Shown here one piece after another: positions 1 to 8,700 of a DNA stretch of 15,961 nucleotides (its first letter is position 1; each line of letters opens with the position of its first letter). Under the pieces are notes generated by a model. That model was not told the origin of the DNA, did not search any database, and saw only the letters and a program-made list of their open reading frames with translations. A program made the position numbers and the translations under genes. The stretch is from Prosthecobacter sp. (GTDB lineage Bacteria > Verrucomicrobiota > Verrucomicrobiia > Verrucomicrobiales > Verrucomicrobiaceae), in contig JAIWOJ010000007.1 of NCBI GenBank assembly GCA_020216965.1, forward strand, positions 1-15,961. Reading direction: 5' to 3'.

Positions 1-347
1 ACCACACGGTAGCTGTCTAGGTATTGGGCGATCTCACGCGCCACCTTTTCCATGAAGGTCAGGTCCACGCTGCCGTCAGGCTGCGGTGGCGTGGGCACGG
101 CGATGAAGAGCACCTCCCCGTGGTCCACGCCCTCCTCAGTGCTGGTGGTGAAACGCAAGCGGCGTGCGGCGACGTTCTTTTTCACCAATGCCTCCAGGCC
201 GGGCTCATAGATGGGGATCTGCCCTGCGCGGAGGGTTTCCACCTTGCGTGGATCATTGTCCACGCAGCAGACGTGGTGGCCGACTTCAGCAAAGCAGGCA
301 CCTGTGGTGAGACCGACGTAACCAGAACCGATGATGGTAAGCTTCAT
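1..347 (-). CDS. ugd: UDP-glucose 6-dehydrogenase, N-terminal part (runs off left edge)
   Basis: The 115 N-terminal residues are visible; the rest lies beyond the left edge. The enzyme oxidises UDP-glucose to UDP-glucuronate with two NAD+ in the cytoplasm, feeding polysaccharide or LPS synthesis. The protein opens with a Rossmann dinucleotide-binding loop, GSGYVG at residues 7-12 after a short beta strand, with the acidic residue D30 (CVDND) that contacts the NAD ribose. YEPGLE at 47-52 and AVPTPP near 83-88 are hallmark motifs of the UDP-glucose/GDP-mannose dehydrogenase N-terminal domain. The ATG at 347 places GxGxxG where the family has it. The gene lies 57 bp downstream of the WalJ-type gene on the same strand, so co-transcription is possible but functionally unexplained. 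No Shine-Dalgarno precedes the start. UDP-glucose specificity rather than UDP-ManNAc is inferred from the N-terminal motifs alone; the catalytic cysteine region is not in the window. Confidence 0.92.
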   Translation of the reverse strand, partial: MKLTIIGSGYVGLTTGACFAEVGHHVCCVDNDPRKVETLRAGQIPIYEPGLEALVKKNVAARRLRFTTSTEEGVDHGEVLFIAVPTPPQPDGSVDLTFMEKVAREIAQYLDSYRV

Positions 348-404
348 GCAGACGAGGTGGGGATGGGGGTGCGGACTGAAAGCAGAGGCCCGGCGGGCTG
401 GAAA

Positions 405-1232
405 TCATATATTCAAAATTTCAGCAAGAGCGGCCTGCTCTCTTCTCGCCACCTCAATGGTCCGCGTTGCCTGGTGCCGCTCTGCACAGAGAACCTGAGC
501 CCGGGTCACGCCCACGCGCCCCAGGGACTCCTGCATCCGGCGGATGGCGCGCTCAGGGGCATTGCAGTCATCGCTGAGATGGCCTAGCACGACGTGATGC
601 AGGGCCGGGTGCGCCACGGCCTCCAGCAGCTCTGCAGCTTGGTCATTGGAGAGGTGGCCATGGCGGGAGCTGATGCGCTGCTTAGTGGCCCAGGGGCGCT
701 TGGTATCCTCGTCCAGCAGTTGGGTATCATAATTGGCCTCAATGAAGAGGCTGTGGCTGCCACGCAGGCGGTCCTTGATGAGGTTGGTAACGTAGCCCAC
801 ATCACTGAGCAGGCCCAGGCGCGCCTCGGCATCGGCGATGACAAAGCCGACCGGGTCTGCCGCATCATGGGGCACAGGAAAGCACTCAATGCGCAGATCT
901 TGCAGATCAAAGGCGCTGCCGGTATTCATCAGCTTCCAGCGGGTATTGCCGCGCAGTTTCAGGCTGGAAAGGATGGCCTCTTGTGTCAACGGCGTGGCAT
1001 ACAGGCAGAGGTCGCGCTTACCCGTGAGCACTTCCAGCCCGCCGGTGTGATCCTGATGCTCATGGGTGAGGAGGATGCCATCAATCTGCGCCAGGGAAAA
1101 GCCCGCGGCCTCAAGGCGCAGGCAGATCTGCTTGGCGCTCAGTCCAGCATCGACCAAGAGCGTGCTGTGATCGGTGGAGACCACCGCGCAGTTGCCTGAA
1201 CTGCCGCTGCCTAAGACGGTGAGACGGACCAT
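405..1232 (-). CDS. MBL-fold metallohydrolase, YycJ/WalJ family
   Basis: A 275-residue cytoplasmic metallo-beta-lactamase-fold protein. It starts with the YycJ-type SGSSGNC segment (residues 9-15), then LLVDAGLS (25-32) and the metal-binding THEHQDH motif (H57, H59, D61, H62). Further in are SDVGYVTNLI, the EANYD segment and RISSRHGHLSN, which supply later metal ligands in this family. Length and motif order match YycJ/WalJ proteins. In Firmicutes walJ belongs to the WalRK cell-wall operon; no such partners occur here, so the role is open (nuclease-like or cell-wall-coordination functions have been proposed for the family). The gene begins 15 bp after the aminotransferase stop, indicating an operon. 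No signal peptide and no Shine-Dalgarno are visible. An 11-bp GC palindrome lies just downstream (388-398) without a T-tract. Confidence 0.9.
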   Translation of the reverse strand: MVRLTVLGSGSSGNCAVVSTDHSTLLVDAGLSAKQICLRLEAAGFSLAQIDGILLTHEHQDHTGGLEVLTGKRDLCLYATPLTQEAILSSLKLRGNTRWKLMNTGSAFDLQDLRIECFPVPHDAADPVGFVIADAEARLGLLSDVGYVTNLIKDRLRGSHSLFIEANYDTQLLDEDTKRPWATKQRISSRHGHLSNDQAAELLEAVAHPALHHVVLGHLSDDCNAPERAIRRMQESLGRVGVTRAQVLCAERHQATRTIEVARREQAALAEILNI

Positions 1233-1247
1233 GGTGAATGTGGAGGC

Positions 1248-2489
1248 TTAGGCAGTAGCGGCGTCTAGCACGCGCTTGAAGAGGTTCAGCCCCTCCTGGG
1301 CATGGCTTTGAGTAATATTTAGGGGCGATAGCCAGCGCACGACGCTTGGCCCAGCAGGCGTGACCATCATCCCAGCATCCAGGAGCTGCTGGGCCAGCCA
1401 GATGGAGGCCGGTTTTTCACCTGCCTTAGCAGCCAGTGCCTTTGTGTTTAGCTGCCAGCCGATGAAGAGCCCAATCTGACGCACCTCTTGAATCAAGGGA
1501 TGCGCCCAGGCACGCCCAGCGGCAGCGATTTCGGCACCGCGTAGCCGGGCATTTTCACACAGATGCTCCTCTAAAATCGTGCGCAGTGTCGCCAGCCCGA
1601 CGGCACAGGCCAGCGGTGAGCCCCCATACGTCGTGCCGTGGGTGCCGGGGCCCAGCAACTGATTCGGATGGAGCCGATCATTCACCCAGAATGAGCCTAG
1701 TGGGAAACCGCTGCCGATGGCCTTGGCCCAACTGATACCATCCGGCTGAATCTCATCCCCTGGAACAATCGCACGCCAGCCAGCCATCTCACCCGCACGG
1801 CCAAAGCCTACCTGCACCTCATCCATGAGCAGCAGCAGATCTTTCTCCCGGCAGAGAGCCTGGGTGCCGCTCAAAAAGTCAGCCGTGGCAGGATTCACGC
1901 CGCTTTCCCCCTGCACAGGCTCCAGCAAAATTGCCACCGTCTTCTCGGTCACGGAAGCCTTGAGCGCCTCTAGATCGTTGAATGGCACATAAACAAAACC
2001 CGGCGGCAAGGGGCCAAAGCCGCCGTGGATTTTCTCCTGCGCAGTGGCCGTCATGGCACCGAATGTGCGGCCATGAAAGCTCCCCGTGAAGGTGATGATC
2101 TCATAGCGCCCGCCCGTGGCCTGACCATATTTGCGGGCCAGCTTCAGCAGCCCCTCATTCGCCTCAGCGCCGCTATTGCAAAAAAAGCATTTCCCAGGAA
2201 TGCCCACACAGTCCTCCACGATCAGCCGCGCGAGTTCCGCCTGCTTATCGATGCAGTACCAATTTGAGACATGGATTAGCGTAGCCGCTTGCTCTGAGAT
2301 AGCCTTGACGACCGACGGCGGGCAATGCCCCAGCGGGCATACCGCCACGCCGCCAGCAAAGTCCAGATACCTTTTGCCATCGCGATCCCACACATACGGC
2401 CCCTCACCACGCACCGGCCACACATCGTAGCGGCCGTAATTGCCGAGCACATATTGGGAGAGCCATTGAGTTTCAGGATGGGCATTCAT
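1248..2489 (-). CDS. argD: Acetylornithine/succinyldiaminopimelate-type aminotransferase (class III, PLP)
   Basis: PLP-dependent class-III aminotransferase, most likely N-acetylornithine aminotransferase of arginine biosynthesis, interconverting N-acetylornithine and N-acetylglutamate semialdehyde in the cytoplasm. Numbered from the ATG at 2489 (413 residues): a GGVAV...LGH N-terminal segment, NSGAEANEGLLKLARK (PLP phosphate binding), GSFHGRTFGAMTAT, LLLMDEVQVGFGR with D223 contacting the PLP ring nitrogen, and AKAIGSGFPLG with Schiff-base lysine K256, almost the same positions as in E. coli ArgD. THGTTYGGSPLACAV follows. The frame stays open to a GTG at 2543, adding 18 proline-rich residues that the family lacks; I prefer the ATG. 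Related GABA or ornithine aminotransferases share the motifs, so substrate is inferred. It heads a minus-strand unit with the WalJ-type gene and is divergent from trpA across a 151-bp spacer. Confidence 0.9.
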   Translation of the reverse strand: MNAHPETQWLSQYVLGNYGRYDVWPVRGEGPYVWDRDGKRYLDFAGGVAVCPLGHCPPSVVKAISEQAATLIHVSNWYCIDKQAELARLIVEDCVGIPGKCFFCNSGAEANEGLLKLARKYGQATGGRYEIITFTGSFHGRTFGAMTATAQEKIHGGFGPLPPGFVYVPFNDLEALKASVTEKTVAILLEPVQGESGVNPATADFLSGTQALCREKDLLLLMDEVQVGFGRAGEMAGWRAIVPGDEIQPDGISWAKAIGSGFPLGSFWVNDRLHPNQLLGPGTHGTTYGGSPLACAVGLATLRTILEEHLCENARLRGAEIAAAGRAWAHPLIQEVRQIGLFIGWQLNTKALAAKAGEKPASIWLAQQLLDAGMMVTPAGPSVVRWLSPLNITQSHAQEGLNLFKRVLDAATA

Positions 2490-2640
2490 GGAGGTCGTAA
2501 AATCCACGCCACAGGGCGGGGGGATGGGGTAGATGCACGGCACCCCACGTCAAGCCTCATGCAGGCAAATCCTAGCCCTCGCGCAACGATCGCCGCCTGC
2601 CAGTTGCATAGCACGTCATGCCGGATAGATAGCCCGTCCC
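2490..2640. promoter_or_regulatory. Divergent intergenic region argD / trpA
   Basis: This 151-bp spacer separates two divergently transcribed amino-acid biosynthesis genes and must hold both promoters. I see no convincing -35/-10 pair, no attenuator-type leader peptide with tandem tryptophan codons and no T-box-like structure upstream of trpA. The last 20 bases before trpA contain a GATAGATAG stretch that could be a degenerate -10, implying a very short leader. The assignment as regulatory DNA comes from position only. Confidence 0.35.
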
Positions 2641-3453
2641 ATGCCCGCCCCAGCCAACCGCATTGACGAACGTTTCACCCAGCTCAAAGCCTCAGGAAAA
2701 CGCGCGTTCGTCGCCTATGTCTGCGCCGGTGATCCGACGCTGGCTGCCACCATCGACATCGTCTTAGCGCTAGAAAAAGCAGGGGTGGACATTGTCGAGC
2801 TCGGCATCCCGTTTTCTGACCCTCTGGCTGACGGCATTGTGAATCAGATGGCCGCCGACCGCGCCCTGAAGGCTGGGGCCACCATGGCTGGCGTGCTCGA
2901 CATGATCCGCCAACTGCGCACGCATAGCCAGGTGCCCATCGTGCTTTTCACCTACCTCAATCCGGTCTATGCCTATGGTTTTGAGCGCTTTCACCACGAG
3001 GCCGCTGCTGCCGGGGCGGATGGAGTGCTGATCCTAGATTTGCCGCCTGATGAGGCTGTGGAAAATCCCGAGCTGAAACCCACGGATGAACTTCGCCACA
3101 TCCAACTCATCGCGCCGACGACCCCACCGGAGCGCATCGCCAGCATCGCCAAAAGCGCCGAGGGCTTTGTGTATTATGTCAGCCGACTCGGCGTCACTGG
3201 AGCTCAGGCAGAAATCGCCACCGGCATCGCCGAGCAGGTCGCCCGGATCAAGCAAGCCACAGACATCCCTGTCTGCGTGGGTTTCGGTGTCTCTAACCCC
3301 CAGCAAGCTGCCACCATCGCCAGCATGGCAGACGGCGTTGTTGTGGGTAGCGCGATCGTTAAACTCATTGAGAAACATGGCTCTGCCTCGGAACTGCCGC
3401 AGCAGCTAGAGACCTTCGTCAAGCCCCTGGTGGATGCGGTTCATGCCCTGTGA
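2641..3453 (+). CDS. trpA: Tryptophan synthase alpha subunit
   Basis: A 270-residue TIM-barrel enzyme that cleaves indole-3-glycerol phosphate to indole and glyceraldehyde 3-phosphate; indole is channelled to TrpB in the alpha2-beta2 complex. Catalytic acids are in place: E53 in VELGIPFSD and D64 in DPLADG, equivalent to Salmonella E49 and D60. The family landmarks PIVLFTYLNPVYAYG, GADGVLILDLPP, APTTPPERI, YYVSRLGVTGAQ, the phosphate-binding VGFGVS and GVVVGSAIVKLIE follow in order. Length is normal. Minor deviations are ADGIVNQ in place of the commoner ADGPVIQ. The ATG at 2641 gives the usual N-terminus; no Shine-Dalgarno precedes it. trpB is not adjacent in this window: upstream is divergent argD and downstream an ElyC-like gene 164 bp away, so trpA appears separated from the rest of the pathway, at least on its 3' side. 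Confidence 0.97.
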   Translation: MPAPANRIDERFTQLKASGKRAFVAYVCAGDPTLAATIDIVLALEKAGVDIVELGIPFSDPLADGIVNQMAADRALKAGATMAGVLDMIRQLRTHSQVPIVLFTYLNPVYAYGFERFHHEAAAAGADGVLILDLPPDEAVENPELKPTDELRHIQLIAPTTPPERIASIAKSAEGFVYYVSRLGVTGAQAEIATGIAEQVARIKQATDIPVCVGFGVSNPQQAATIASMADGVVVGSAIVKLIEKHGSASELPQQLETFVKPLVDAVHAL

Positions 3454-3484
3454 ACCTTGCTGACCCTGGCGGTGTGTGCATGGG

Positions 3485-3498
3485 GCCAGCGCGCTGGC
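3485..3498. repeat. Perfect 14-bp GC palindrome after trpA
   Basis: GCCAGCGCGCTGGC is its own reverse complement and lies 32 bp after the trpA stop codon. As RNA it could form a 5-bp stem with a CGCG loop, followed by TTCTGC rather than a real T-tract, so it is at most a weak or Rho-assisted terminator. It may equally be a binding site or chance. Confidence 0.35.
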
Positions 3499-3527
3499 TT
3501 CTGCGCTCGCCTAAGGATTTTCCTAGG

Positions 3528-3550
3528 GATGCAGACACTCCTATCTGCTG
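3528..3550. repeat. Half-copy of the CAGACA-N4-TGTCTG palindromic repeat
   Basis: The stretch starting GATGCAGACACTCCT and ending ATCTGCTG matches one arm of the repeat found at 7124-7182, with one mismatch (A for G) in the 16-base core. The second arm is absent here. It lies in the trpA-to-elyC spacer, 74 bp after trpA, so this copy is non-coding. Sharing the flanking GATG as well as the hairpin core indicates a dispersed repeat rather than coincidence. The rest of the spacer, 3551-3617, holds nothing recognisable. Confidence 0.6.
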
Positions 3551-3617
3551 GCACTTCGCAGATCCGTCTTCAGAGCTCGGCGCATTGCGTGGTTGCTTGC
3601 CCGCGCCATCCTAGAGC

Positions 3618-4388
3618 ATGTTTCTTTTGAAAAAGCTCGCCCTTTTCCTCACCCCCTTGGGGTTCTCATGGCTCCTTCTCGGGGGCTGGCTCATCTGGTC
3701 CGTATGGCGGAGGCGGCGCGGGATTCTCGTTCCAGCACTCGCTTGGCTAGTCTTGAGTCTTGGCACCTGCACGCCACTCGCATCCTGGCTGCTGGCAGGG
3801 TTAGAAAATCAATTCCCTCGCGTGATGCCCGCAGATGCCCCAGAGGTCGATGCTATCCTTTGCCTGGGAGGTGGTGCAGAGCCATCTCTCACTGAACCTA
3901 CAGGCACGGGCTTCAATAGCGCCGCAGATCGCGTGACGACGGCACTCGCTTTGCTCTCAGCAGGCCGTGCCCCGGTGCTGGTGGTGGCAGGGGGAGATTA
4001 TCGTGATAAAACTCAGCGCTACTCCGAGGCTGATGCCGTCGTGGCCTGGATTCAAAATGCGGTGAAGCCGCCCCAGGAGATCATCAGTCTAGGCATCTGC
4101 AAAGATACCCATGATGAGGCCATGAAAGTGGCAGCTCTGGCACAACAGCGTGGTTGGAAGAGCTTCCTGCTGGTGACATCGGCAGCGCACATGCCACGAG
4201 CCCATGCCACCTTTGCCAAGGCAGGGTTAAACACCCAAGCGGTGCCTTGTGATTACGTATCAAGCTACAACCGCATTGGCAGCGTGCGTTGGCTGCATTT
4301 GCCGGGCCATGCCTCAATCCATGGCTTTGATGCCTGGTTGCATGAGGTGCTCGGCATGATGCTTTACTGGATGCGTGGCTGGATTTGA
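3618..4388 (+). CDS. ElyC/SanA/YdcF family (DUF218) membrane protein
   Basis: A 256-residue inner-membrane protein. Two hydrophobic helices come first, roughly residues 8-29 and 37-62, separated by the basic loop WRRRRG, which should stay cytoplasmic. The remaining ~180 residues form a DUF218 (YdcF-like) domain on the periplasmic side: VDAILCLGGGAEPS near 75-88, RVTTALALLSAGRAPVLVVAGGDY near 103-126, SEADAVVAWI, then KDTHDEA near 160 and LLVTSAAHMPRAHATFAKAGL near 184-204. This order and the two-helix N-terminus match E. coli ElyC, a factor affecting envelope/peptidoglycan and enterobacterial-common-antigen assembly. The family's reaction is not firmly established, so only an envelope role is inferred. 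It could be co-transcribed with trpA but the 164-bp spacer with palindromes argues for its own promoter. It converges on the ceramidase-like gene with only 15 bp between stops. Confidence 0.85.
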   Translation: MFLLKKLALFLTPLGFSWLLLGGWLIWSVWRRRRGILVPALAWLVLSLGTCTPLASWLLAGLENQFPRVMPADAPEVDAILCLGGGAEPSLTEPTGTGFNSAADRVTTALALLSAGRAPVLVVAGGDYRDKTQRYSEADAVVAWIQNAVKPPQEIISLGICKDTHDEAMKVAALAQQRGWKSFLLVTSAAHMPRAHATFAKAGLNTQAVPCDYVSSYNRIGSVRWLHLPGHASIHGFDAWLHEVLGMMLYWMRGWI

Positions 4389-4403
4389 GCCGTCTGATAC
4401 GCT

Positions 4404-5729
4404 TCACTTTGAGAGCCGTTCATGCAGTTCATGCACCTTTTTGACGATGCGATCCTCCACATCTTCCGCCCAGCCAGCAGCGGCCTCGTAGCCGCCCTCT
4501 TTCAGCACCCGCAGGCTGGGGATATATCCCGTGTAATCATTGGAATAGCCTGCCACCCAGATGCCGCCCTTGCCACCTAGCTCACGTTTGAACCGCAAAG
4601 AATAGTCCACGACTACCTCGCTGCCGAGGGTGATGAAGGTGAGTTCATTGCCGATTTTGATGACCTGCACAGGGTAGTGATGATCGGGACGTTTTCCATC
4701 TGCATAGCTGAGATTGATTTCTTCATAGGCGGCGCGGATGGGGCCGGTGAGCGGCCGGGGATTGACCGTGAGAGCCATTTCCACGGCGTTGGAAAGAGAG
4801 CGCCCGTGTTGCATGGCAAGTTCCAGATCAGTCACGCCTGGCACCACATCCGTGCGCCGCGGGTAGGGGTTTTGATCGCCACCACAGCCCATCAAAAACA
4901 GCGCAGTAAATCCAGGACGATGCTGCTGGAGGTATTCTTGAGCAAAGCCAGCATAGTCGCCGCACCAGTTGTAAAAGCCGAGACTGGTATTGTGGCAGGC
5001 ATAGCCAAAAAGGGCTGCTTTGAGCGAGCCGTCCGCTGCCTCGACACGCAGGGCAGGCACCTCATGATCTACAGGCCCCTCAGGATTTGGCACGCGGTTC
5101 GCATTGGGATGATCTGCTGGCAGGCTGTAGTCACGTCTGCGGTTCATCGCAAACCCACAGCGTGCCTTGTTCCACGTCAGGCGAGCAGGCTGCATCTCTG
5201 CAAGGGCGCGGGAGATAATGCTAAAAATGTCTTCTTGCAGCTTTTGGGTGTAGTCCCAGGAGTCACGGGCTCGCACATTGTCCCGCTCAGCCTCTGTCAG
5301 GGGAGCCGTGCGTAGTTGCGGCCCGCTATGCGTGTGGGAGGCATTCATCACGAGGCACTCTGGCAGTAAGCCCAGCATACGCTCTGCGCGCTCGGATAAA
5401 GCATGGCGCATGGCCTGCGGCACGCCGATCAAATCTAGAGTCACAAACACAAGTCTGCTGCCTGCTTCATCCTCCAAAGCCAGAGCTTTGGCATAGAGAT
5501 CCTGCACATGCCCTTCCGCTGGTTTTTTCCTCGCGGCATAGCCTGCCATCCATAGCAGCTTCTGTGGTGTCACCTTGACGCTGGCTGCACCTGCCTTCCA
5601 GTTTGCTGGCACATGGGGTGCGACGGAAACTGGAGGTTTAGGGGGCGATTCTGGCGTAGCCCCAGGGGGAGGGACGGAAAGCAGAGATAGTGCTGGAACG
5701 AGGGCTAGGAAGGCAGTGCGTAGGGCCAT
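4404..5729 (-). CDS. Secreted neutral/alkaline ceramidase-fold hydrolase
   Basis: From the ATG at 5729 the product has 441 residues, beginning MALRTAFLALVPALSLLSV, a Sec-type signal peptide, then a proline-rich linker. The frame extends to 5765, adding 12 residues including an RR pair. The mature part resembles the N-terminal domain of neutral/alkaline non-lysosomal ceramidases, zinc-dependent N-acyl-sphingosine amidases. Visible features are NASHTHSG with H132 and H134, ACHNTS with H246 (spacing matches the zinc histidines H97, H99, H204 of the Pseudomonas enzyme), LGSEVVVDYS and GYSNDYTGYIP, counterparts of the later Glu and Tyr ligands. The family's GDVSPN/GNLSPN motif, which holds the nucleophile serine, appears as GCGGDQNPYPR: no serine. 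It also lacks the C-terminal domain of true ceramidases, so the substrate is unlikely to be simply ceramide. It lies 67 bp downstream of the 1307-codon gene, plausibly in one transcript. Confidence 0.82.
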   Translation of the reverse strand: MALRTAFLALVPALSLLSVPPPGATPESPPKPPVSVAPHVPANWKAGAASVKVTPQKLLWMAGYAARKKPAEGHVQDLYAKALALEDEAGSRLVFVTLDLIGVPQAMRHALSERAERMLGLLPECLVMNASHTHSGPQLRTAPLTEAERDNVRARDSWDYTQKLQEDIFSIISRALAEMQPARLTWNKARCGFAMNRRRDYSLPADHPNANRVPNPEGPVDHEVPALRVEAADGSLKAALFGYACHNTSLGFYNWCGDYAGFAQEYLQQHRPGFTALFLMGCGGDQNPYPRRTDVVPGVTDLELAMQHGRSLSNAVEMALTVNPRPLTGPIRAAYEEINLSYADGKRPDHHYPVQVIKIGNELTFITLGSEVVVDYSLRFKRELGGKGGIWVAGYSNDYTGYIPSLRVLKEGGYEAAAGWAEDVEDRIVKKVHELHERLSK

Positions 5730-5796
5730 GGGAAACCTACGCGATGAATGAGCCCGGCCCTTCAACCCAGGTCTTCAAAGCTTAGCCTCAAAAGGA

Positions 5797-8700
5797 CTAC
5801 TCCACCTTCATTACGCCATTCATGACCATCCAGTGGCCTGGGAAGGTGCAGAGGTAGGGGTAGTCACCTTTTTCCTGCGGGGCAGTGAGGTGAATGATGA
5901 ACTCGCCCTGCGGATTCACCATGTCGGTGTAGGCGATGACGTCGGCGCTGTCGGGCACATAGTGCTTGGCCAGACCTTGCGGGTCGGTGATCATGAGATT
6001 GACCTTCTCGCCAAGCTTTTGCAGCGATCCGGGTTTCGCAAGCAGCCAGTTGTGCGGCACCACATCGGGATTTTTGAAGCGAATCGTGAGCTTTTCGCCC
6101 GCTTTGGCTGTGAGTTGCTTTTGCACAAATTGCAGGCCCAACGCGGCCTCAACGACGATTTCTCGGCCGGGCTCGCCCTTCGCCCAGGGGTTCGGTTGGG
6201 CCGGTTTTGGCGCTTCGAGGCCGATTTGCGCGGCGTGGTTCGTTTTGGCGATCTTCGTGTAACCGGGGTAATCGGTGAAAGGCTCCGCCAAGGCGTGCGC
6301 CGTCATGAAAACATCATGCCCCGTGCTCAGGTGCAGGTGAATCTGGCCTGCGGGCAAGATCTGCGGGATTTCGAGGAAGAGCATCTTGCCACCATCAAGC
6401 TTTTGCACGCTGCGCACCTCCAGCGGATCATGGCCGGGCGTGTCGGCATACTTCACCGAATACTCCGGCGAGCCATACTGCGGCCCATATTTGTAGTTCC
6501 AGCATTGCGCAAAGCACGTCGCAGCATCGGCGTCCTTCACGGCCTGGCTGAAACGGATGAGCACGCCGTTGTCGCGCGCCTCAAAGCCCACAGGCACCGG
6601 TTGAGCGCCTCCGGTGAAGCGCACGCGCTGAAAGCAACCGTCCTTCGGCGTGTAGGTGCCCCAACCCTGCAAGCCGGTGACATACAGATGACCATCCTTC
6701 GGATTGAACCGAGCACACTGCGGCCCCGAATCAAAGTTCCCACTGATTTTGACTGCTGCCGCCTGCCAGCGGCCCTTCACCTGCTGCCGCATCATCAACC
6801 AGGCACTGCCGCCGCCAGAGGAGAGGTGGATGAGGTTGTTGTCACCCTTCAATGCGGCCCATTTCTCGCTCGTGATGAAGACCTGCGAGCTCGCCGAGTT
6901 GTCCTCGCCACGCGGCAGATACATCAGCACTGGCTCCGGCGGTTTGCCATCCTTCGGACCACCCGCGCCAAAGTGCGCACCGAGGTTCTGATCGAGCTCA
7001 ATCTGGAAAACTGAGGTCGCCGGTGTCCAATCGCCCTCCTGGCCGCTGGTGGTGATGAAGCGACCGTCCGGCGAGAGCCCGAGGCCATTCGGATTGCGGA
7101 AGCCAGTGCCAAGCACTTCCAGTGATGCAGACACTCCTGTCTGCTTCTGATTCTGAACAGACAAGAGTGTCTGTTTCACATCAATGCGGCAAACGCCCTG
7201 ATTCCCCGATGCGAAATACCAGCGACCGTCTTTGTCCGTCTCCAACCCAACGATGAAGTCATGACCGCCGGGTGAGGTTTGCATCGCGTTCGTCACGCAC
7301 TCGTAGAAGTCGGCCTCGTCATCGCCGTTGAGGTCGTGCAGGCAGGTAATTTGATCGCGACCGAGCACATAGAGCTTATCCTCCACGATCTTCATGCCCA
7401 GCGGCTGATGCAGGCCGGTGGCGAAGCGTTTCCAGCGCAGTTTCTCCAGCGTCTCGTCGATGCCTTTCACCAGCCAAACCTCGCCCGTCATCGTCGCGAT
7501 GGCCGCCGTGCCATCGCTGAAGAAATCATGCGCGGTGATGAAGAACAGGGTGCCATGCGGATTCTCAAACGGGATGGTGATTCGATCCGTCGCAAAGGGC
7601 GTCTGCATGCCAAGTTCGCCCTTGGTTTCGATCCACTGTGGCCATTGAGCGGCAGCAGCTTTCGGCAATGCGGTTTCGCTAGTAACGATGAAGACCTCGT
7701 TGCCGCGACGGAAGAAGCCACGGTAGGTGCCTGCGAGCTTCTTTTCTTCTTTGGAGGTCACTTTGCCATCCATCGGCGCACCAGCCATAAAGCCATGGCG
7801 GGCGTCGTTAAGCCTGAGGAAGCCGCCTGACCATTCCAAGCGCCAGGCCATGCGTTCGGGATCAAAGACGGCGGCCCTTTCGCCCAGGCGCACGCAGACC
7901 GCTTTGGGTATCGTGAGCCCAGCCCCCTTGAAGACTCCACAAAACACATTTCCCAGATCGCTCGCGGCCCAGCGGCCATCCTTCCATGTCACCTGGTCGT
8001 TTTGGTTGCCCCAGTGGCCTTGCTGGCCGCCGTCTAGGCCGGGGAACTGCGGGAGCAGTTCGGGCAGCGGCTTTTGCTTCATGAAATGCAGCGCCTGCTT
8101 GCCGTAGAAGTCAAAGATGCGCTCGCGGTTCACAAACGCCTGCCAGTGGATGTTTTGCGATTTGTCGAGCGGCTCGCGCGTCGGCGTGAACTCGGCGGGC
8201 TTCGGCGCGGTCGGCGGCAGTTGCGCGTCGAGGTTGTCAAAGCTCCACAAGCCCAGCGTGTTGTCCATACGCTGGCGTGGCGAGGTGGTTTTGCGCGGCT
8301 TCATCACGCCGCGCGAGATGCGCACGTCATCCATGGCACCATCGCAGCCGATCGTGCCCTCGACGAGTCGGCCAAAAGCGAGTGGTCCCGGCTGAGGCTT
8401 GCCCATGAGGGGCTGCACCGGTTTCTCGAAGACCTGCTTCCCATCAATCCAAAGCACCACGTTTTTGTCATCAGCGCTGGCGAGGAAGTCGTGCCATTGA
8501 CCGTCGCACACATCCACGCCTGAATCAAAGTCGCCGCCGCGTCCTGGCATGTAGAGCGCCAAGGTGCCGCGTTGAGCGTGCGTGTAGAGTTCCCAGTGCG
8601 TGGCCGATGCCTTTGTCTCAGACGCGACAAGGATGTTGAAGCCGTTTTTGCCATCTAGCCTCGCGCGACACTCCACCGTGAACGGCAGCTTCGCGTATTC

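Noticed and set aside
388..398. GC palindrome after the WalJ-type gene as an intrinsic terminator
   Set aside because: GCCCGGCGGGC has no loop and no T-tract follows, so it cannot be supported as a terminator.
594..1199. 201-codon plus-strand frame opposite the WalJ-type gene
   Set aside because: The minus strand shows the complete metal-binding motif set, and this frame mirrors it.
5833..7014. 393-codon open frame on the plus strand opposite the fusion gene
   Set aside because: It lies wholly antisense to a gene with clear domains and copper ligands; its product is His/Arg/Leu-rich without family resemblance, as expected for a mirrored frame in GC-rich DNA.
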